From Amphritea atlantica (GTDB lineage Bacteria > Pseudomonadota > Gammaproteobacteria > Pseudomonadales > Balneatricaceae): 64,000 nt of DNA. Shown piece by piece: positions 30,452-41,573 of this stretch (its first letter is position 1; each line of letters starts with the position of its first letter). The position numbers and the translations under genes are program-made. The notes under the pieces were generated by a model. That model saw only the letters and a list, made by a program, of their open reading frames with translations, ran no database searches and was not told the DNA's origin. The stretch is from assembly GCF_018860855.1 (NCBI RefSeq), contig NZ_JAHKQE010000025.1, forward strand, positions 1-64,000, in the 5' to 3' direction.

Positions 30452-30453
30452 CC

Positions 30454-31803
30454 ATGAACGCCAATGTAAACGAAAGTGAACTGGATAAGCTGAACACAGC
30501 CCTTGAAGAAGGTGCGTTCAGACAGATACGTTACACCCTAAACAAGACATTACGCCCTTCCGAAGTCGCCCACCTGATCGAAAAGTCGCCACCGAAAGAA
30601 CGGCGCTTGCTTTGGAGCATGATCCATAAAGACATCGAAGCGGATGTTTTGCAGGAACTCGGCGATGATGTAAAAGCCGAGATCCTCAGCAAGATGAACA
30701 CCTCAGAGGTGCTCGCCATCTCTGAATCGCTCGAGCCCGACGACCTCGCCGATATGATGCAGCAGCTACCGGAAACGGTCATGCACGAGCTGTTGCGTTC
30801 GATGGATCATCAAAACCGCGAACGGCTGGAAAAAGTACTTTCCTATCAGGAAGATACCGCCGGCGGCTTAATGAACACCGATACCATCACCATACGGCCC
30901 GATATTACCATCGAAGCGGCACTACGTTACCTGCGACGTCACGCGGAACTACCGGATATGACCGACTGCCTGTTTGTCGTTAGCCGTAAAGATACCTATA
31001 TCGGCAGCCTGCCACTGACTCGCATGCTGGTAAGTGATCCATCAAGCACGGTGCGGGAGATGATGGTCACTGACAAACCCCCTATCCAAGCAGATATGGA
31101 AGACACCCTAGTAGCCAAACTGTTTGAGCAGGAAGACTTGGTATCAGCACCGGTGGTTGATGAAAATAATCAACTACTCGGACGTATCACCATCGATGAC
31201 GTCGTCGATGTTATTCGTGAAGATGCCGACCACTCTCTGATGAGCATGGCGGGTATGGACGAAGATGAGGATACCTTCGCCCCAATCATGAAAACCACCC
31301 GCCGCCGTGCGGTATGGTTAGGCATTAACTTGATCACCGCCTTTATGGCTTCAGCAGTCATCGGCCTGTTTGAAGAAACCATCGGTAAAGTGGTGGCCTT
31401 AGCAGTATTAATGCCGATCGTCGCCAGTATGGGCGGCATTGCTGGTAGTCAGGTCCTAACACTGATGATTCGCGGTCAAGCACTAGGTCATGTGGAACGC
31501 TCTAACGCTCGCTGGCTACTTAACCGTGAAATGATAGTGGGGTTACTTAACGGCCTACTCTGGGCGGCTGTGGTAGCGATCATTGCTGTCCTCTGGTTCC
31601 AAGATCTAACCATCGGTATCATTATCGCTTGTGCTATTATGATTAATCTATTTGCCGCCGCACTGGCTGGCACACTATTGCCGATCCTCCTGAAAACTTG
31701 GGGTATTGATCCGGCACTGGCTGGCAGTGTGTTATTAACCACGATTACCGATGTAGTCGGATTTTTTGCATTCCTCGGTCTAGCTACCTTTTTTTATAGC
31801 TAG
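30454..31803 (+). CDS. mgtE: Magnesium transporter MgtE
   Basis: MgtE is a dimeric Mg2+ channel gated by cytoplasmic magnesium. The 449-residue protein has an N-terminal superhelical MgtE_N domain (about 30-130), two CBS domains (about 135-255) and a five-span C-terminal membrane domain with the pore motif region around LAVLMPIVASMGGIAGSQVLTL. All domains are complete. It follows npr but has its own -10-like element and structured leader. Confidence 0.95.
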   Translation: MNANVNESELDKLNTALEEGAFRQIRYTLNKTLRPSEVAHLIEKSPPKERRLLWSMIHKDIEADVLQELGDDVKAEILSKMNTSEVLAISESLEPDDLADMMQQLPETVMHELLRSMDHQNRERLEKVLSYQEDTAGGLMNTDTITIRPDITIEAALRYLRRHAELPDMTDCLFVVSRKDTYIGSLPLTRMLVSDPSSTVREMMVTDKPPIQADMEDTLVAKLFEQEDLVSAPVVDENNQLLGRITIDDVVDVIREDADHSLMSMAGMDEDEDTFAPIMKTTRRRAVWLGINLITAFMASAVIGLFEETIGKVVALAVLMPIVASMGGIAGSQVLTLMIRGQALGHVERSNARWLLNREMIVGLLNGLLWAAVVAIIAVLWFQDLTIGIIIACAIMINLFAAALAGTLLPILLKTWGIDPALAGSVLLTTITDVVGFFAFLGLATFFYS

Positions 31804-31826
31804 AACGGCCTACACAAGAGAGCTTT

Positions 31827-32357
31827 ATGAGTCAAAATGACGATTTTCGCCCCGACGACGAACACGAATTCGATGAAGAGTGGGTGTCAAAATCCCAGCG
31901 TAAACGGGAGATGGAGCACCTACAAGAATTAGGCGCTAAACTACCTGAGCTAAATAAAGAGCAGCTCGCTAAAGTCCCCATGGGTGATACATTGCGGGTG
32001 GCGATAGAAGAAGCACAACGACTTCAGCCACGTTCAGAGGCGACCCGACGTCAGCTACAATATATCGGCCGGCTAATGCGCGGAGAAGATGCTGAAGAGA
32101 TACAAGCAGCAGTTGATCAGTTCGAAGCAGGCAAACAGGCTCACCTACAGATATTCCACAAGCTTGAGCGCTGGAGAGAGCGACTAATTGTAGGTGACAA
32201 TACAGACCTGCAAGCTTACCTGACCGAAGACCCTGAAGCTGATATTCAGCATTTGCGGCAGTTATTACGCAACGCTAAAAAAGAAGCGAGCCAAGGTAAA
32301 CCACCAGGAGCCTCGAAAAAGCTCTTTAAGTACCTACGTGAACGGGCTGATGTGTAA
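31827..32357 (+). CDS. darP: Dual-action ribosomal maturation protein DarP (YjgA)
   Basis: DarP binds pre-50S particles and aids late maturation of the large subunit. The 176-residue protein is highly charged, with the family WVSKSQRKREMEHLQELGAKL segment near the start (about 19-39), a central RRQLQYIGRLMR motif, and the C-terminal SKKLFKYLRE helix. It stands 23 bases after mgtE and converges on yhdP. Confidence 0.93.
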   Translation: MSQNDDFRPDDEHEFDEEWVSKSQRKREMEHLQELGAKLPELNKEQLAKVPMGDTLRVAIEEAQRLQPRSEATRRQLQYIGRLMRGEDAEEIQAAVDQFEAGKQAHLQIFHKLERWRERLIVGDNTDLQAYLTEDPEADIQHLRQLLRNAKKEASQGKPPGASKKLFKYLRERADV

Positions 32358-32379
32358 AGCTTAGCCACCCATAATGAAT

Positions 32380-32413
32380 AAAGAGGTAGATCATTTAAGG
32401 TCAGCCTCTTTTA
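32380..32413. terminator. Bidirectional terminator between darP and yhdP
   Basis: AAAGAGG (32380-32386) pairs with CCTCTTT (32405-32411), followed by T residues on the plus strand; the reverse strand has the complementary layout. The loop is 18 bases, so it is a moderate call. It touches the yhdP stop. Confidence 0.55.
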
Positions 32414-35400
32414 CTTTTCTGTTTCAGGCTGCTGCAGCAACTCAACTTTCGGATCGCTCCAATCGCCGTCCATGCTGTAGGTGACCGTGGCAAACTGCTT
32501 TTTAACCTTATCCCCTACCAGTTTATCCAGCAAAAAGGCTAAACCAGCAATCTGCGGTGCACCTAATAACACGGCAGCCAACGGAATATTATCCGTTACC
32601 GGCAAAGTAACCGCCATCTGCTGCTTAACGGTTTCATTGACCAGATCAATATCGCCACTTGCCGCCATATCTAGCGAGGGCCCACGCATAACAAAGGGGC
32701 TGTTTGTGCTTGCAACACCCTTCACTATCCGATAATCCCCCTTCATACGATCAAAACTTATCCCTTTAGCAAACAGGTCGGTAAAGTCCAATTTAAGTCG
32801 TCGTCCCAACGTATTCATATTAAAAATACCAAAGACCCTTAATAAACCCGTACCACTCCCAGCTTCAATGAGTCGTCCATCACGGGCATCGAAGGTTAGC
32901 GTGCCGTCTGCACGAGCCAGATCATACTCCCATGGCGCGCCGAGCCATTGCAGTTGGATATTAGCGGTCGCCTTTTTCGTTTGCAGCACTTTCTCATAGC
33001 CCACGTTTTCCAGTGTGCGACCTAAGTCCTTCGCATCCACCTTAAGCTGTAACTCACTCTGACTCAGCACCCCGGGGCGCCAAACAATCTCACCACTGGC
33101 ATTAAGGTCAGGCAGTTGAGCGCTAATCCCTTCAATATGCATATTCTGTTCGTGGTTACGTATATTAAAACGCCACTGCCCCCAATGTTTTTCTTTCACA
33201 ATCAGGTCTCGAATATCGATATCCAAATCAGGCACATTCCCCGGTTGCAAAGTGCCTAGCGCTTTCTCAGACGTGGCTACTTGCTTAGTGTCCTTCAGCG
33301 ACTGATCTTCATCTCTAGCCGGTATCAGGCCATCAAGATTAAGCGTTGCAAATAACAGTTGCGGCGCTATCGCAGCACTATCTGGAAGATTCACCTGTAG
33401 ATTAAGATCGGCACCGGATACCCCAATATCCCAGCCATCATTGCGGCGCTCGAGTAGAATTCGGCCATTGTTCATCCGCAGATAATCATAGCCTAGTGTT
33501 GTAACTTTAATATCAGCCTGTACCGGAATAACCGCCGAGCTATTGCTGGACCCTGACACTTTTTGTGTCGATGAATCAGCCATAATACCCGTTCGTTCTA
33601 ACATGCCGATCAACGACTCATAATTTAACTCTTGAAGCTGACCATTCACTTGCAGACCAGAAAAATCAGTCGGCCGCGCGTCACCGCCCCCCAGCATAAG
33701 GTGACCTCGACTTAACTGATCATTATCAAGCTGCAACCAAGCACTCAAGTGGTCGCCGAGTCGGATATTCAATGTTTGTGGTGATGCAAAATCGGTATGC
33801 AGCAACAAAGGCATCACCTGACCTGCAGGTTTACTATATGGTGGGATAAGATCTAAGGCGGTCTGCTGCAGATCCGATTTCACCGTTAAGCCTGAACAGT
33901 CGGCCCTTAAACAGAGATCCAGGTCGGCTTCGTAAGTTTGCACCCCCTTAGCCAGCGCTAACATCTCAATCCCCGTCCAGTCTTTTAACTGGGACATACT
34001 GATCGCGGATTTTAAGTGAGCGGTAATTTTCTCAGATGACCCCTGACCGCTGGAGATAATATCAGCCTTTAAAGGCTGACCAAATAACACTCCAGTGAGT
34101 GACTCAGCATATAAGCCTTTATCATGACGATAACTTACCTTGCCAGACAGCTTACTGAGATCCAACTTACGTGCCTTTGACGCGAGTTGCAGGTTCGTAA
34201 ATGCAGAGCTGACATCAACATTAGGATCCCCTCCGCCCAGCGGGATCATCAAATTTAAACGGGTTTGCGCAGCCCCGTTAAGCGCCCAATTTTTGAGCTC
34301 AGTATTACCCCCTTCAAGTACCGGACTATTCAGTAGGGTCGAAGCGATATCCGCACTATCCCCGTTGATGCTAGAAATGATATGCAGGTTTTGAGAATGA
34401 GGTGGTAGATAAACCCAACCATGTTCTATCGTGCTGTCATACATTTTTCCACGGCTGACGCTGATCGCTAACCCCTGATCACGCAACAGCAACGAGGCAT
34501 CCGCCGCTTTTACTGCTGGCCAACCGGGTTGATAATCCACCTCGGCATTAGAGATATCCATAAACATCTGCACAGTGGGCGACTGTCGAGAAGGAATGCT
34601 ACGGGTACCCGTGTGGAGCATAAAGCCCCCCTGATTCAGAACTCCCTGCTTGATCGATTGAGATACCCAAGCCTTAATACTAGAATCGATAAAATGATCT
34701 GGTATCAATTCAGGTGCCAAGCACCCATCAGAGTCTTGCACCCCGATTAATAATGCCAGCTCACTCTGTATCTCACGGTCTAGCGGCAGGTACAGGCTCC
34801 ATCGCCCACTGGCATTAATACCGGCTTTGTGTAACTCAACATACTCGCTACTGAGATGCAGTATATTCTGCGCCAAACTAAAATGAGTAGTGCCCTGAGC
34901 TTCATCAAAAACCCACCCCTGATCAAACACTTCAGGAAAATGTAGACCTAACTGGTCACTCTCTAGATCAATGCGCCCCAGCAGCCCTTCTACGCCATAT
35001 TCCAGCTGAACTAACCCCGATATACCCGACATCGCCGGTGCGCCATAGGCGGCTTTAAAAGCCACGCCATCTAAATCACCTGTTAAGGTTAACTGGCTCC
35101 AATCCTGAGTCTGATCACTCGACCGCTTCAAACTAACGGCTGCATCCTCGGCAGCGCTATTGAACGGTCCCAAAGGCTGCTCTGTTGAGCTAGCCAAGGC
35201 TGAACTGACTACTGAGGAATCAGCCACACTTAGCGCGGTTTCACTGGCTAATTTATCATCCACTAAACCAGTAGCATCTAGGCCTTGTGACGGTAATGCT
35301 GACACCGGTGACGATGTTTTTTTGGCTTGTACCGCGACATCGTCGCGTTGTTCTTCAGTCCCTGCTGGCACAGGCCACTGCAACACAAGATTATGAACCA

Positions 35401-36562
35401 TACCGCTCGGTGCAACCCGAGCAAGCACATGACGGATACCCTCGGGTACAAACGGTTGTTTATCGACAAAATCAGCGATCTTAGTGATATTAAATTCAGT
35501 GAGAGCAATCGAATCAATCCAATCTTGCTGGCGATTAATTACTAGCTGAGGAAAAGCCAGTGACTGTTCATTAATCAGTGCCGAAAAATCATTGATCTGT
35601 AACTGAAATTGACGTGGCTCCGGTTGTAGCAACGCAAACCCCGTGGCCAAGTTCTGAATAGACAACTCAGGCAACCTTGGCAGCTGCGTTGTTAGTTGTA
35701 ACTTTCCACCATCAATGCCGCCGAATACTCGGGTCAATCGTCCTTCAGACCAATTACCCCAGATTTCCGTATTCAATTCCAACTGCTCAAGTGAAATAGG
35801 CACGGCAAATAACTCGCGGGCAGCCTCTACTAACGGAGTATCAACACCTGCGAGCTTAAGATAAAAATCGAAATTCGTGGTTTTGGGGTTAAACAGATGG
35901 CTATCAGACTCAATTCGCAGGGTTGCCGCAGCTTCTCGCTGCTCATACGTCACCAATAACTCGCCGGCAAAGTGATGTTGCTGAGGGCTATTTTCAAGAT
36001 TAAATCGATCACTCTTTAACAGCATCTGCTTACCGGACGGTAGCGTTAGATCGATCTGTGTATCGTAGAAGAAGATATGCGGCTGCAACCATAAACTGGC
36101 CAGCGGATCGGTCGCAGAAGCGGAATCATCCGTTTTCTCTGCACTATCAACTGTGGTCTTAAGCGGCCAGCTTACTAGATCGGCCTGCGTATGTAGTGAC
36201 CAGAGCTCCACTTTACTTAACACCGGCTGCCATTTCAGCAGACTACTGACCGGATTAAGACCCAACACCAACTGTTCAAGTTCTATCCGACCAATATTCT
36301 GCGAACGATGATCCGCAATAACGACACCCTGCAGCAGTAACTGGGGAAACTTACCCTCCCAACTGGCATTAATATCTCGAATCGTTACTTCGGTACGTAA
36401 ACGTTCGCTCAGATATTGTTCAATATCCGTTCGATAATCCCACACCGCGGGCAGCAGCAAGCGCACCACCACGGTAAGTAACGCTATCACCAGTATTGAG
36501 ATAACAACAACCCAACCTAACCAGCGATTCAGCGCCTTTAATAGCCAAACAATGGATGACAC
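32411..36562 (-). CDS. yhdP: AsmA-like inter-membrane phospholipid transport protein YhdP
   Basis: YhdP is a very long bridge-like protein anchored in the inner membrane that moves phospholipid toward the outer membrane. The 1383-residue protein has one N-terminal membrane span (about 12-37), then long beta-rich repeats of the DUF3971/AsmA type, and the C-terminal AsmA-like block (VFGIFNMNTLGRRLKLDFTDLF and RGPSLDMAASGDIDL). It is about 100 residues longer than E. coli YhdP, with a Ser/Ala-rich insertion near residues 400-490. It follows rng by two bases, as in the mreBCD-maf-rng-yhdP locus. Confidence 0.9.
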   Translation of the reverse strand: MSSIVWLLKALNRWLGWVVVISILVIALLTVVVRLLLPAVWDYRTDIEQYLSERLRTEVTIRDINASWEGKFPQLLLQGVVIADHRSQNIGRIELEQLVLGLNPVSSLLKWQPVLSKVELWSLHTQADLVSWPLKTTVDSAEKTDDSASATDPLASLWLQPHIFFYDTQIDLTLPSGKQMLLKSDRFNLENSPQQHHFAGELLVTYEQREAAATLRIESDSHLFNPKTTNFDFYLKLAGVDTPLVEAARELFAVPISLEQLELNTEIWGNWSEGRLTRVFGGIDGGKLQLTTQLPRLPELSIQNLATGFALLQPEPRQFQLQINDFSALINEQSLAFPQLVINRQQDWIDSIALTEFNITKIADFVDKQPFVPEGIRHVLARVAPSGMVHNLVLQWPVPAGTEEQRDDVAVQAKKTSSPVSALPSQGLDATGLVDDKLASETALSVADSSVVSSALASSTEQPLGPFNSAAEDAAVSLKRSSDQTQDWSQLTLTGDLDGVAFKAAYGAPAMSGISGLVQLEYGVEGLLGRIDLESDQLGLHFPEVFDQGWVFDEAQGTTHFSLAQNILHLSSEYVELHKAGINASGRWSLYLPLDREIQSELALLIGVQDSDGCLAPELIPDHFIDSSIKAWVSQSIKQGVLNQGGFMLHTGTRSIPSRQSPTVQMFMDISNAEVDYQPGWPAVKAADASLLLRDQGLAISVSRGKMYDSTIEHGWVYLPPHSQNLHIISSINGDSADIASTLLNSPVLEGGNTELKNWALNGAAQTRLNLMIPLGGGDPNVDVSSAFTNLQLASKARKLDLSKLSGKVSYRHDKGLYAESLTGVLFGQPLKADIISSGQGSSEKITAHLKSAISMSQLKDWTGIEMLALAKGVQTYEADLDLCLRADCSGLTVKSDLQQTALDLIPPYSKPAGQVMPLLLHTDFASPQTLNIRLGDHLSAWLQLDNDQLSRGHLMLGGGDARPTDFSGLQVNGQLQELNYESLIGMLERTGIMADSSTQKVSGSSNSSAVIPVQADIKVTTLGYDYLRMNNGRILLERRNDGWDIGVSGADLNLQVNLPDSAAIAPQLLFATLNLDGLIPARDEDQSLKDTKQVATSEKALGTLQPGNVPDLDIDIRDLIVKEKHWGQWRFNIRNHEQNMHIEGISAQLPDLNASGEIVWRPGVLSQSELQLKVDAKDLGRTLENVGYEKVLQTKKATANIQLQWLGAPWEYDLARADGTLTFDARDGRLIEAGSGTGLLRVFGIFNMNTLGRRLKLDFTDLFAKGISFDRMKGDYRIVKGVASTNSPFVMRGPSLDMAASGDIDLVNETVKQQMAVTLPVTDNIPLAAVLLGAPQIAGLAFLLDKLVGDKVKKQFATVTYSMDGDWSDPKVELLQQPETEK

Positions 36563-36564
36563 TA

Positions 36565-38043
36565 TTATCTTAACACCACATCATACTGTTCAGGACCGTA
36601 CATTGGCTCAACCTGAAAGCGAATTGTTTTTGCGATGAAGGCTTCCAGTTCAGCCACATGGTCGGATGCTTCATCTAGCAACATTGCCACGACTCGATCG
36701 GATGCCAACACCAGATAGGAATCGGTATCATAGGCGCGATGTTGTCGCAGGATCTCCCGAAAAATCTCATAACAGACAGTTTCAGGGGTTTTTACTGACC
36801 CCCTGCCCTGACAATGCTCACAAGGTTCACAGAGAATATGCTCTAAACTTTCGCGGGTGCGCTTGCGGGTCATCTCAACTAGGCCCAGCTCAGAAACCCC
36901 CGTCAATTTGCACTTAACATGGTCTTTCTCAAGCACCCGTTCTAAAGTACGCAACACTTGACGTTGATGGTCTTCATCCAACATATCGATAAAATCGATA
37001 ATGATGATGCCACCTAAGTTTCGTAACCGCAGCTGACGACCAATCGCGGTCGCGGCTTCAAGGTTGGTTTTAAAGATAGTCTCTTCTAGATTTCGATGAC
37101 CGACATAAGCACCAGTATTGATATCCACCGTAGTCATCGCTTCGGTTTGATCAAAAATCAGATAACCACCGGATTTTAGTTCAACCTTTCGGCCCAGCGC
37201 TTTCTGAATCTCCTCTTCAATATTATAGAGGTCAAAAATCGGGCGTTCACCTGGATAATATTCAAGAATACTACTAATTTCAGGTACTAATGCTTCAGCA
37301 AACTGTTGTGAGCGCTGAAAAGTTTCCTTTGAGTCAACCCGAATACGCTCAATCCCAGCATGGGCCATATCCCGTAGCGCCCGCATATTTAACGGTAGGT
37401 CTTCGTAGATACAGGAAGGGGCGCTAAACTCTTCAATTTTTCGGGCGATAGACTCCCATAGACGACAAAGAAACAGAATATCCTGCTTCAACTCGGGTTC
37501 GGATACACCTTCAGAGACGGTTCGCAGGATAAAGCCTCCCATCTTTGTGTTTTGATCCTCCATCCCCGCGACCACTTCTTCGACAGCGGTACGTAGTCGT
37601 TCCCGCTCATCATTGTCATCAATCCGTTGAGAGATACCAATATGCTCATTACCTGGCATGTACACTAGATAACGTGAGGGGATGGAAAGATTGGTGGTCA
37701 GACGCGCCCCTTTGGTGCCAAGGGGATCCTTTGTCACTTGAACCGTCAATGACTGGCCTTCACGCAATAGGCGATTGATCGTCAGGTTGGCTTTTCCAAC
37801 ACCAGCATCCTCATCTGGATGCTGTAACTCATCAACATGAATAAATGCAGCCCGCTCGAGGCCGATATCCACAAATGCAGCCTGCATACCGGGCAAAACA
37901 CGAACAACTTTGCCTTTATAAATATTGCCAACAATGCCACGTCGCTCAGCTCTTTCGACGTAAATTTCCTGCGGCATACCATTCTCGATAACCGCAACAC
38001 GGGTCTCAATCGGGGTAAAGTTAATCAGAATCTCTTCACTCAT
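36565..38043 (-). CDS. rng: Ribonuclease G
   Basis: RNase G is an endonuclease of the RNase E family that trims the 16S rRNA 5' end. The 492-residue protein has the N-terminal S1 domain (about 38-128), the catalytic DNase-I-like region with TVDINTGAYVGHRNLEETIF and IIIIDFIDM, and the zinc-link cysteines CEPCEHC (about 403-409). It lacks the long C-terminal scaffold of RNase E, and its place between maf and yhdP is typical of rng. Confidence 0.95.
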   Translation of the reverse strand: MSEEILINFTPIETRVAVIENGMPQEIYVERAERRGIVGNIYKGKVVRVLPGMQAAFVDIGLERAAFIHVDELQHPDEDAGVGKANLTINRLLREGQSLTVQVTKDPLGTKGARLTTNLSIPSRYLVYMPGNEHIGISQRIDDNDERERLRTAVEEVVAGMEDQNTKMGGFILRTVSEGVSEPELKQDILFLCRLWESIARKIEEFSAPSCIYEDLPLNMRALRDMAHAGIERIRVDSKETFQRSQQFAEALVPEISSILEYYPGERPIFDLYNIEEEIQKALGRKVELKSGGYLIFDQTEAMTTVDINTGAYVGHRNLEETIFKTNLEAATAIGRQLRLRNLGGIIIIDFIDMLDEDHQRQVLRTLERVLEKDHVKCKLTGVSELGLVEMTRKRTRESLEHILCEPCEHCQGRGSVKTPETVCYEIFREILRQHRAYDTDSYLVLASDRVVAMLLDEASDHVAELEAFIAKTIRFQVEPMYGPEQYDVVLR

Positions 38044-38232
38044 AATCCATCCCTAGGAGACCATAAATAAGGCTCCATCAGTATTCTCTGGTGCTGCTCT
38101 TTAAATAACAGAGAGCCTTTTATCGCAATAAGTACCGTACAATCTATGCAACTATAATATAAACACTAAAAACGATAATTAACAAAATTAATCAATCACT
38201 TAGGTAACTATTACTGATAACACTATAAACGC

Positions 38233-38856
38233 TTAATCAATTTTTCCAGCCAAACACTCGACTTGCCATACCGGAATATCAAATGCCGCCAATAACGATG
38301 CCGTTTCCATCAACGGCAACCCTACAACAGCAGAATAACTGCCTTTAATCTCCGTCACAAACACCGCCCCTAACCCTTGGATACCGTAGGCTCCGGCTTT
38401 ATCACGAGGCTCGCCCGTTTGCCAATACTGCTCACACTGCGCAGCCGTCAAGGTTTGAAAGCGTACCTTTGTAGTGACTACCTGACAGAGAATTCGTTCC
38501 CCATTTGTGACAGCAACCGCCGTCATCACCTGATGTTCTGTGCCAGAAAGCTGCAACAGCATCTTTAACGCATCATTGCGATCGGTAGGCTTGCCTAAAA
38601 TCTGTCCATCACAGACCACAACGGTATCAGCCCCAAGCACCACTGCAGCCTCATCGGCAACTGCCAAACCAGCACAGGCTTTTTCTCGCGCCATTCGTTC
38701 AACGAATGCTGCAGGTGATTCGTTTGATTGAGGTATTTCAGAAATATGAACGGGTTTGACATGACAAGCGACGCCAATCTGCTGAAGCAGCTCTCGTCGA
38801 CGGGGGGAGGCCGAAGCCAGAATCAGCTTAGGACCGTTATTTTTTATCTCGGACAT
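38233..38856 (-). CDS. maf: Maf family nucleoside triphosphate pyrophosphatase (YhdE)
   Basis: Maf proteins hydrolyse non-canonical or pyrimidine nucleoside triphosphates to monophosphates. The 207-residue product has the N-terminal [14 protein letters not shown] signature (about 11-24), the catalytic [16 protein letters not shown] block and the [15 protein letters not shown] segment. Between rng and mreD the usual occupant is the dTTP/UTP pyrophosphatase YhdE, and the sequence agrees. Confidence 0.93.
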   Translation of the reverse strand: MSEIKNNGPKLILASASPRRRELLQQIGVACHVKPVHISEIPQSNESPAAFVERMAREKACAGLAVADEAAVVLGADTVVVCDGQILGKPTDRNDALKMLLQLSGTEHQVMTAVAVTNGERILCQVVTTKVRFQTLTAAQCEQYWQTGEPRDKAGAYGIQGLGAVFVTEIKGSYSAVVGLPLMETASLLAAFDIPVWQVECLAGKID

Positions 38857-38916
38857 CTTGGGTACCCGGTATTATAGTGCGGCTTAGGTAAGCTATCGGC
38901 CTCCACAATACAAGTA

Positions 38917-39402
38917 TCAGGACACTCTGAAGGCTCTACGCAAACCTCTTAGAACAATAAACAGCCAAGGCCATAAAATAGCACTCATGACGGCCGGCAA
39001 AAGAAAAATCAGACTATCACTTCGGGTGCCCATCAAGCTGTGAACCCAATTGAAAATCAACTGATTAATACCCACCAGAATCATCACCATGATCGCCTGC
39101 TGAATCAGCGGGAACATTCGCAAACGCTTGTATAGCAGCAACGTCAAATAGGCAATGATCAACAGTGATAAAACATTTAACCCCATCGGACTGCCTTTAA
39201 TCAGATCAAGCCCTAGCCCGACCACGGCGGCCGTACCTAAGCCGACCCGCTCTGGTAATGCCATCACCCAATAAATGAGAATCATGGCGACCCACTCGGG
39301 CCGGAACCATTCCGCAAACTGCGGCAAAGGCATCTGACTAAGGACATACCCCAGTAGAAATGTTCCTAAAATAATGGAACCGCCACCACCCTGATTATTC
39401 AC
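38917..39402 (-). CDS. mreD: Rod shape-determining protein MreD
   Basis: MreD is a small polytopic inner-membrane protein of the rod elongation complex. The 161-residue product has five hydrophobic segments and the family RPEWVAMILIYWVMALPERVG motif (about 34-54). The open frame extends farther upstream inside mreC, but a GTG at 39402, eight bases inside the mreC 3' end, gives the normal 161-162-residue length. Confidence 0.9.
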   Translation of the reverse strand: MNNQGGGGSIILGTFLLGYVLSQMPLPQFAEWFRPEWVAMILIYWVMALPERVGLGTAAVVGLGLDLIKGSPMGLNVLSLLIIAYLTLLLYKRLRMFPLIQQAIMVMILVGINQLIFNWVHSLMGTRSDSLIFLLPAVMSAILWPWLFIVLRGLRRAFRVS

Positions 39403-40309
39403 CCACACTCTCCGGTGACTCAAGCTCTTCTGGCTTCGGTTTGATCTTCTCACCATGGACTGGCTCAGGAATAACCGGCAACACATCGGCTTGCGGAGGC
39501 ATATCGACTAACAAAATATGTCGACTTTTATTTAGCATGGCGGAAGGCTCTGCCTTTACTAAAGCAAAAGGCTCACCAGGGTCCCGCTGTACACTCACCA
39601 CTTTCGCCACCGGGTACCCTCGAGGGAAACGTCCACCCAAGCCGGACGACACCAGTAAGTCGCCTTCACGAATATCAGCGGTATCAGGTATATGCACCAG
39701 TTCAAGCTGATTCACCGAACCGTTTCCTAATGCGATAGAACGAAAACCGTTACGGTTCACCTCAACAGGAATCGCATGGCGTGAATCGGTAATCAACATC
39801 GCCCGACTGGTATAGTGACTCACTTCGACGACCTGCCCCATAATACCGCCGGAATCCAATACCGCCTGACCAACATAGGCGTGATCTTCCGACCCTCGAT
39901 TGAGAATAATCTGGTGCTGAAAAGGATCGGGATTCACCCCGATCAATTCGGTCAAAAAGACATCCTGCTCAAGCCGTTGCCGACCATTCAGCAACTCTCT
40001 CAAACGCACATTTTCTGCGGTCAAAGCCGAGACCTGCAGCACCCGCTGCTTCAACAGCAACGCTTCTTGACGTAAACGACGGTTTTCATCGGTCAGTTGA
40101 CTACGATCCACCAGCACATCACTGAGTTCATCAGCAACCTGAGCGGGCGTATCCACTAGCCACTGTAACGGCGTAATGAGCAAGGAAAGGTAGGAGCGGG
40201 TCTGATTCATACTGGACCATTTCAGGTCTAATACAATCAGCAGCAGCGATAACACAACAAGAACGACAAAGCGGGTCCGTAAGGACCCGCTAATAAAGAT
40301 ACTAGCGAT
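39395..40309 (-). CDS. mreC: Rod shape-determining protein MreC, apparent ATC start
   Basis: MreC is the periplasmic scaffold of the elongasome. The body (coiled coil about 65-105, then two beta-barrel domains with GGIMGQVVEV and VSSGLGGRFPRGYPVAKV) is typical. The first standard start, GTG at 40255, has no RBS and would cut the membrane span. The same frame continues upstream through GSLRTRFVVLVVLSLLLIVL, which matches the anchor of MreC homologues, to a stop at about 40334. In that interval only non-standard codons exist; an ATC at 40309 lies six bases after GGGGGG, so I place the start there (304 residues). An ATT at 40294 is the alternative. Confidence 0.8.
   Translation of the reverse strand: MASIFISGSLRTRFVVLVVLSLLLIVLDLKWSSMNQTRSYLSLLITPLQWLVDTPAQVADELSDVLVDRSQLTDENRRLRQEALLLKQRVLQVSALTAENVRLRELLNGRQRLEQDVFLTELIGVNPDPFQHQIILNRGSEDHAYVGQAVLDSGGIMGQVVEVSHYTSRAMLITDSRHAIPVEVNRNGFRSIALGNGSVNQLELVHIPDTADIREGDLLVSSGLGGRFPRGYPVAKVVSVQRDPGEPFALVKAEPSAMLNKSRHILLVDMPPQADVLPVIPEPVHGEKIKPKPEELESPESVGE
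40271..40290 (-). repeat. Perfect hairpin inside the mreC 5' end, followed by a T-rich stretch
   Basis: On the minus strand GCGGGTCC-TTAC-GGACCCGC folds into an 8-bp stem with a tetraloop and is followed by TTTGTCGTTCTTGTT. It is inside the mreC coding frame, near the mreB-mreC junction, and could attenuate transcription after mreB. Confidence 0.6.
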
Positions 40310-40373
40310 GGAACACCCCCCGTTGGAACTGTTCCGTTACATTGGGTAAATCAAGCATTGAAATCAGTCAAAC

Positions 40374-41429
<1,056 letters not shown>

Positions 41430-41573
41430 TTAGATTGTGCGACTGCACATTCACTTGATCAAAAAAACAGGCCCACTGTAGCAATGGCGGGGATTTTGGG
41501 CAAGCTGCAAATGTGTTAACGTAGCGCTTTATTTAGTTATTAGACCAAATTACACAGCAATGAGAATCCAATA

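Noticed and set aside
40255-40257. GTG start for mreC
   Set aside because: No RBS, and it would remove most of the membrane anchor that is encoded in frame upstream.
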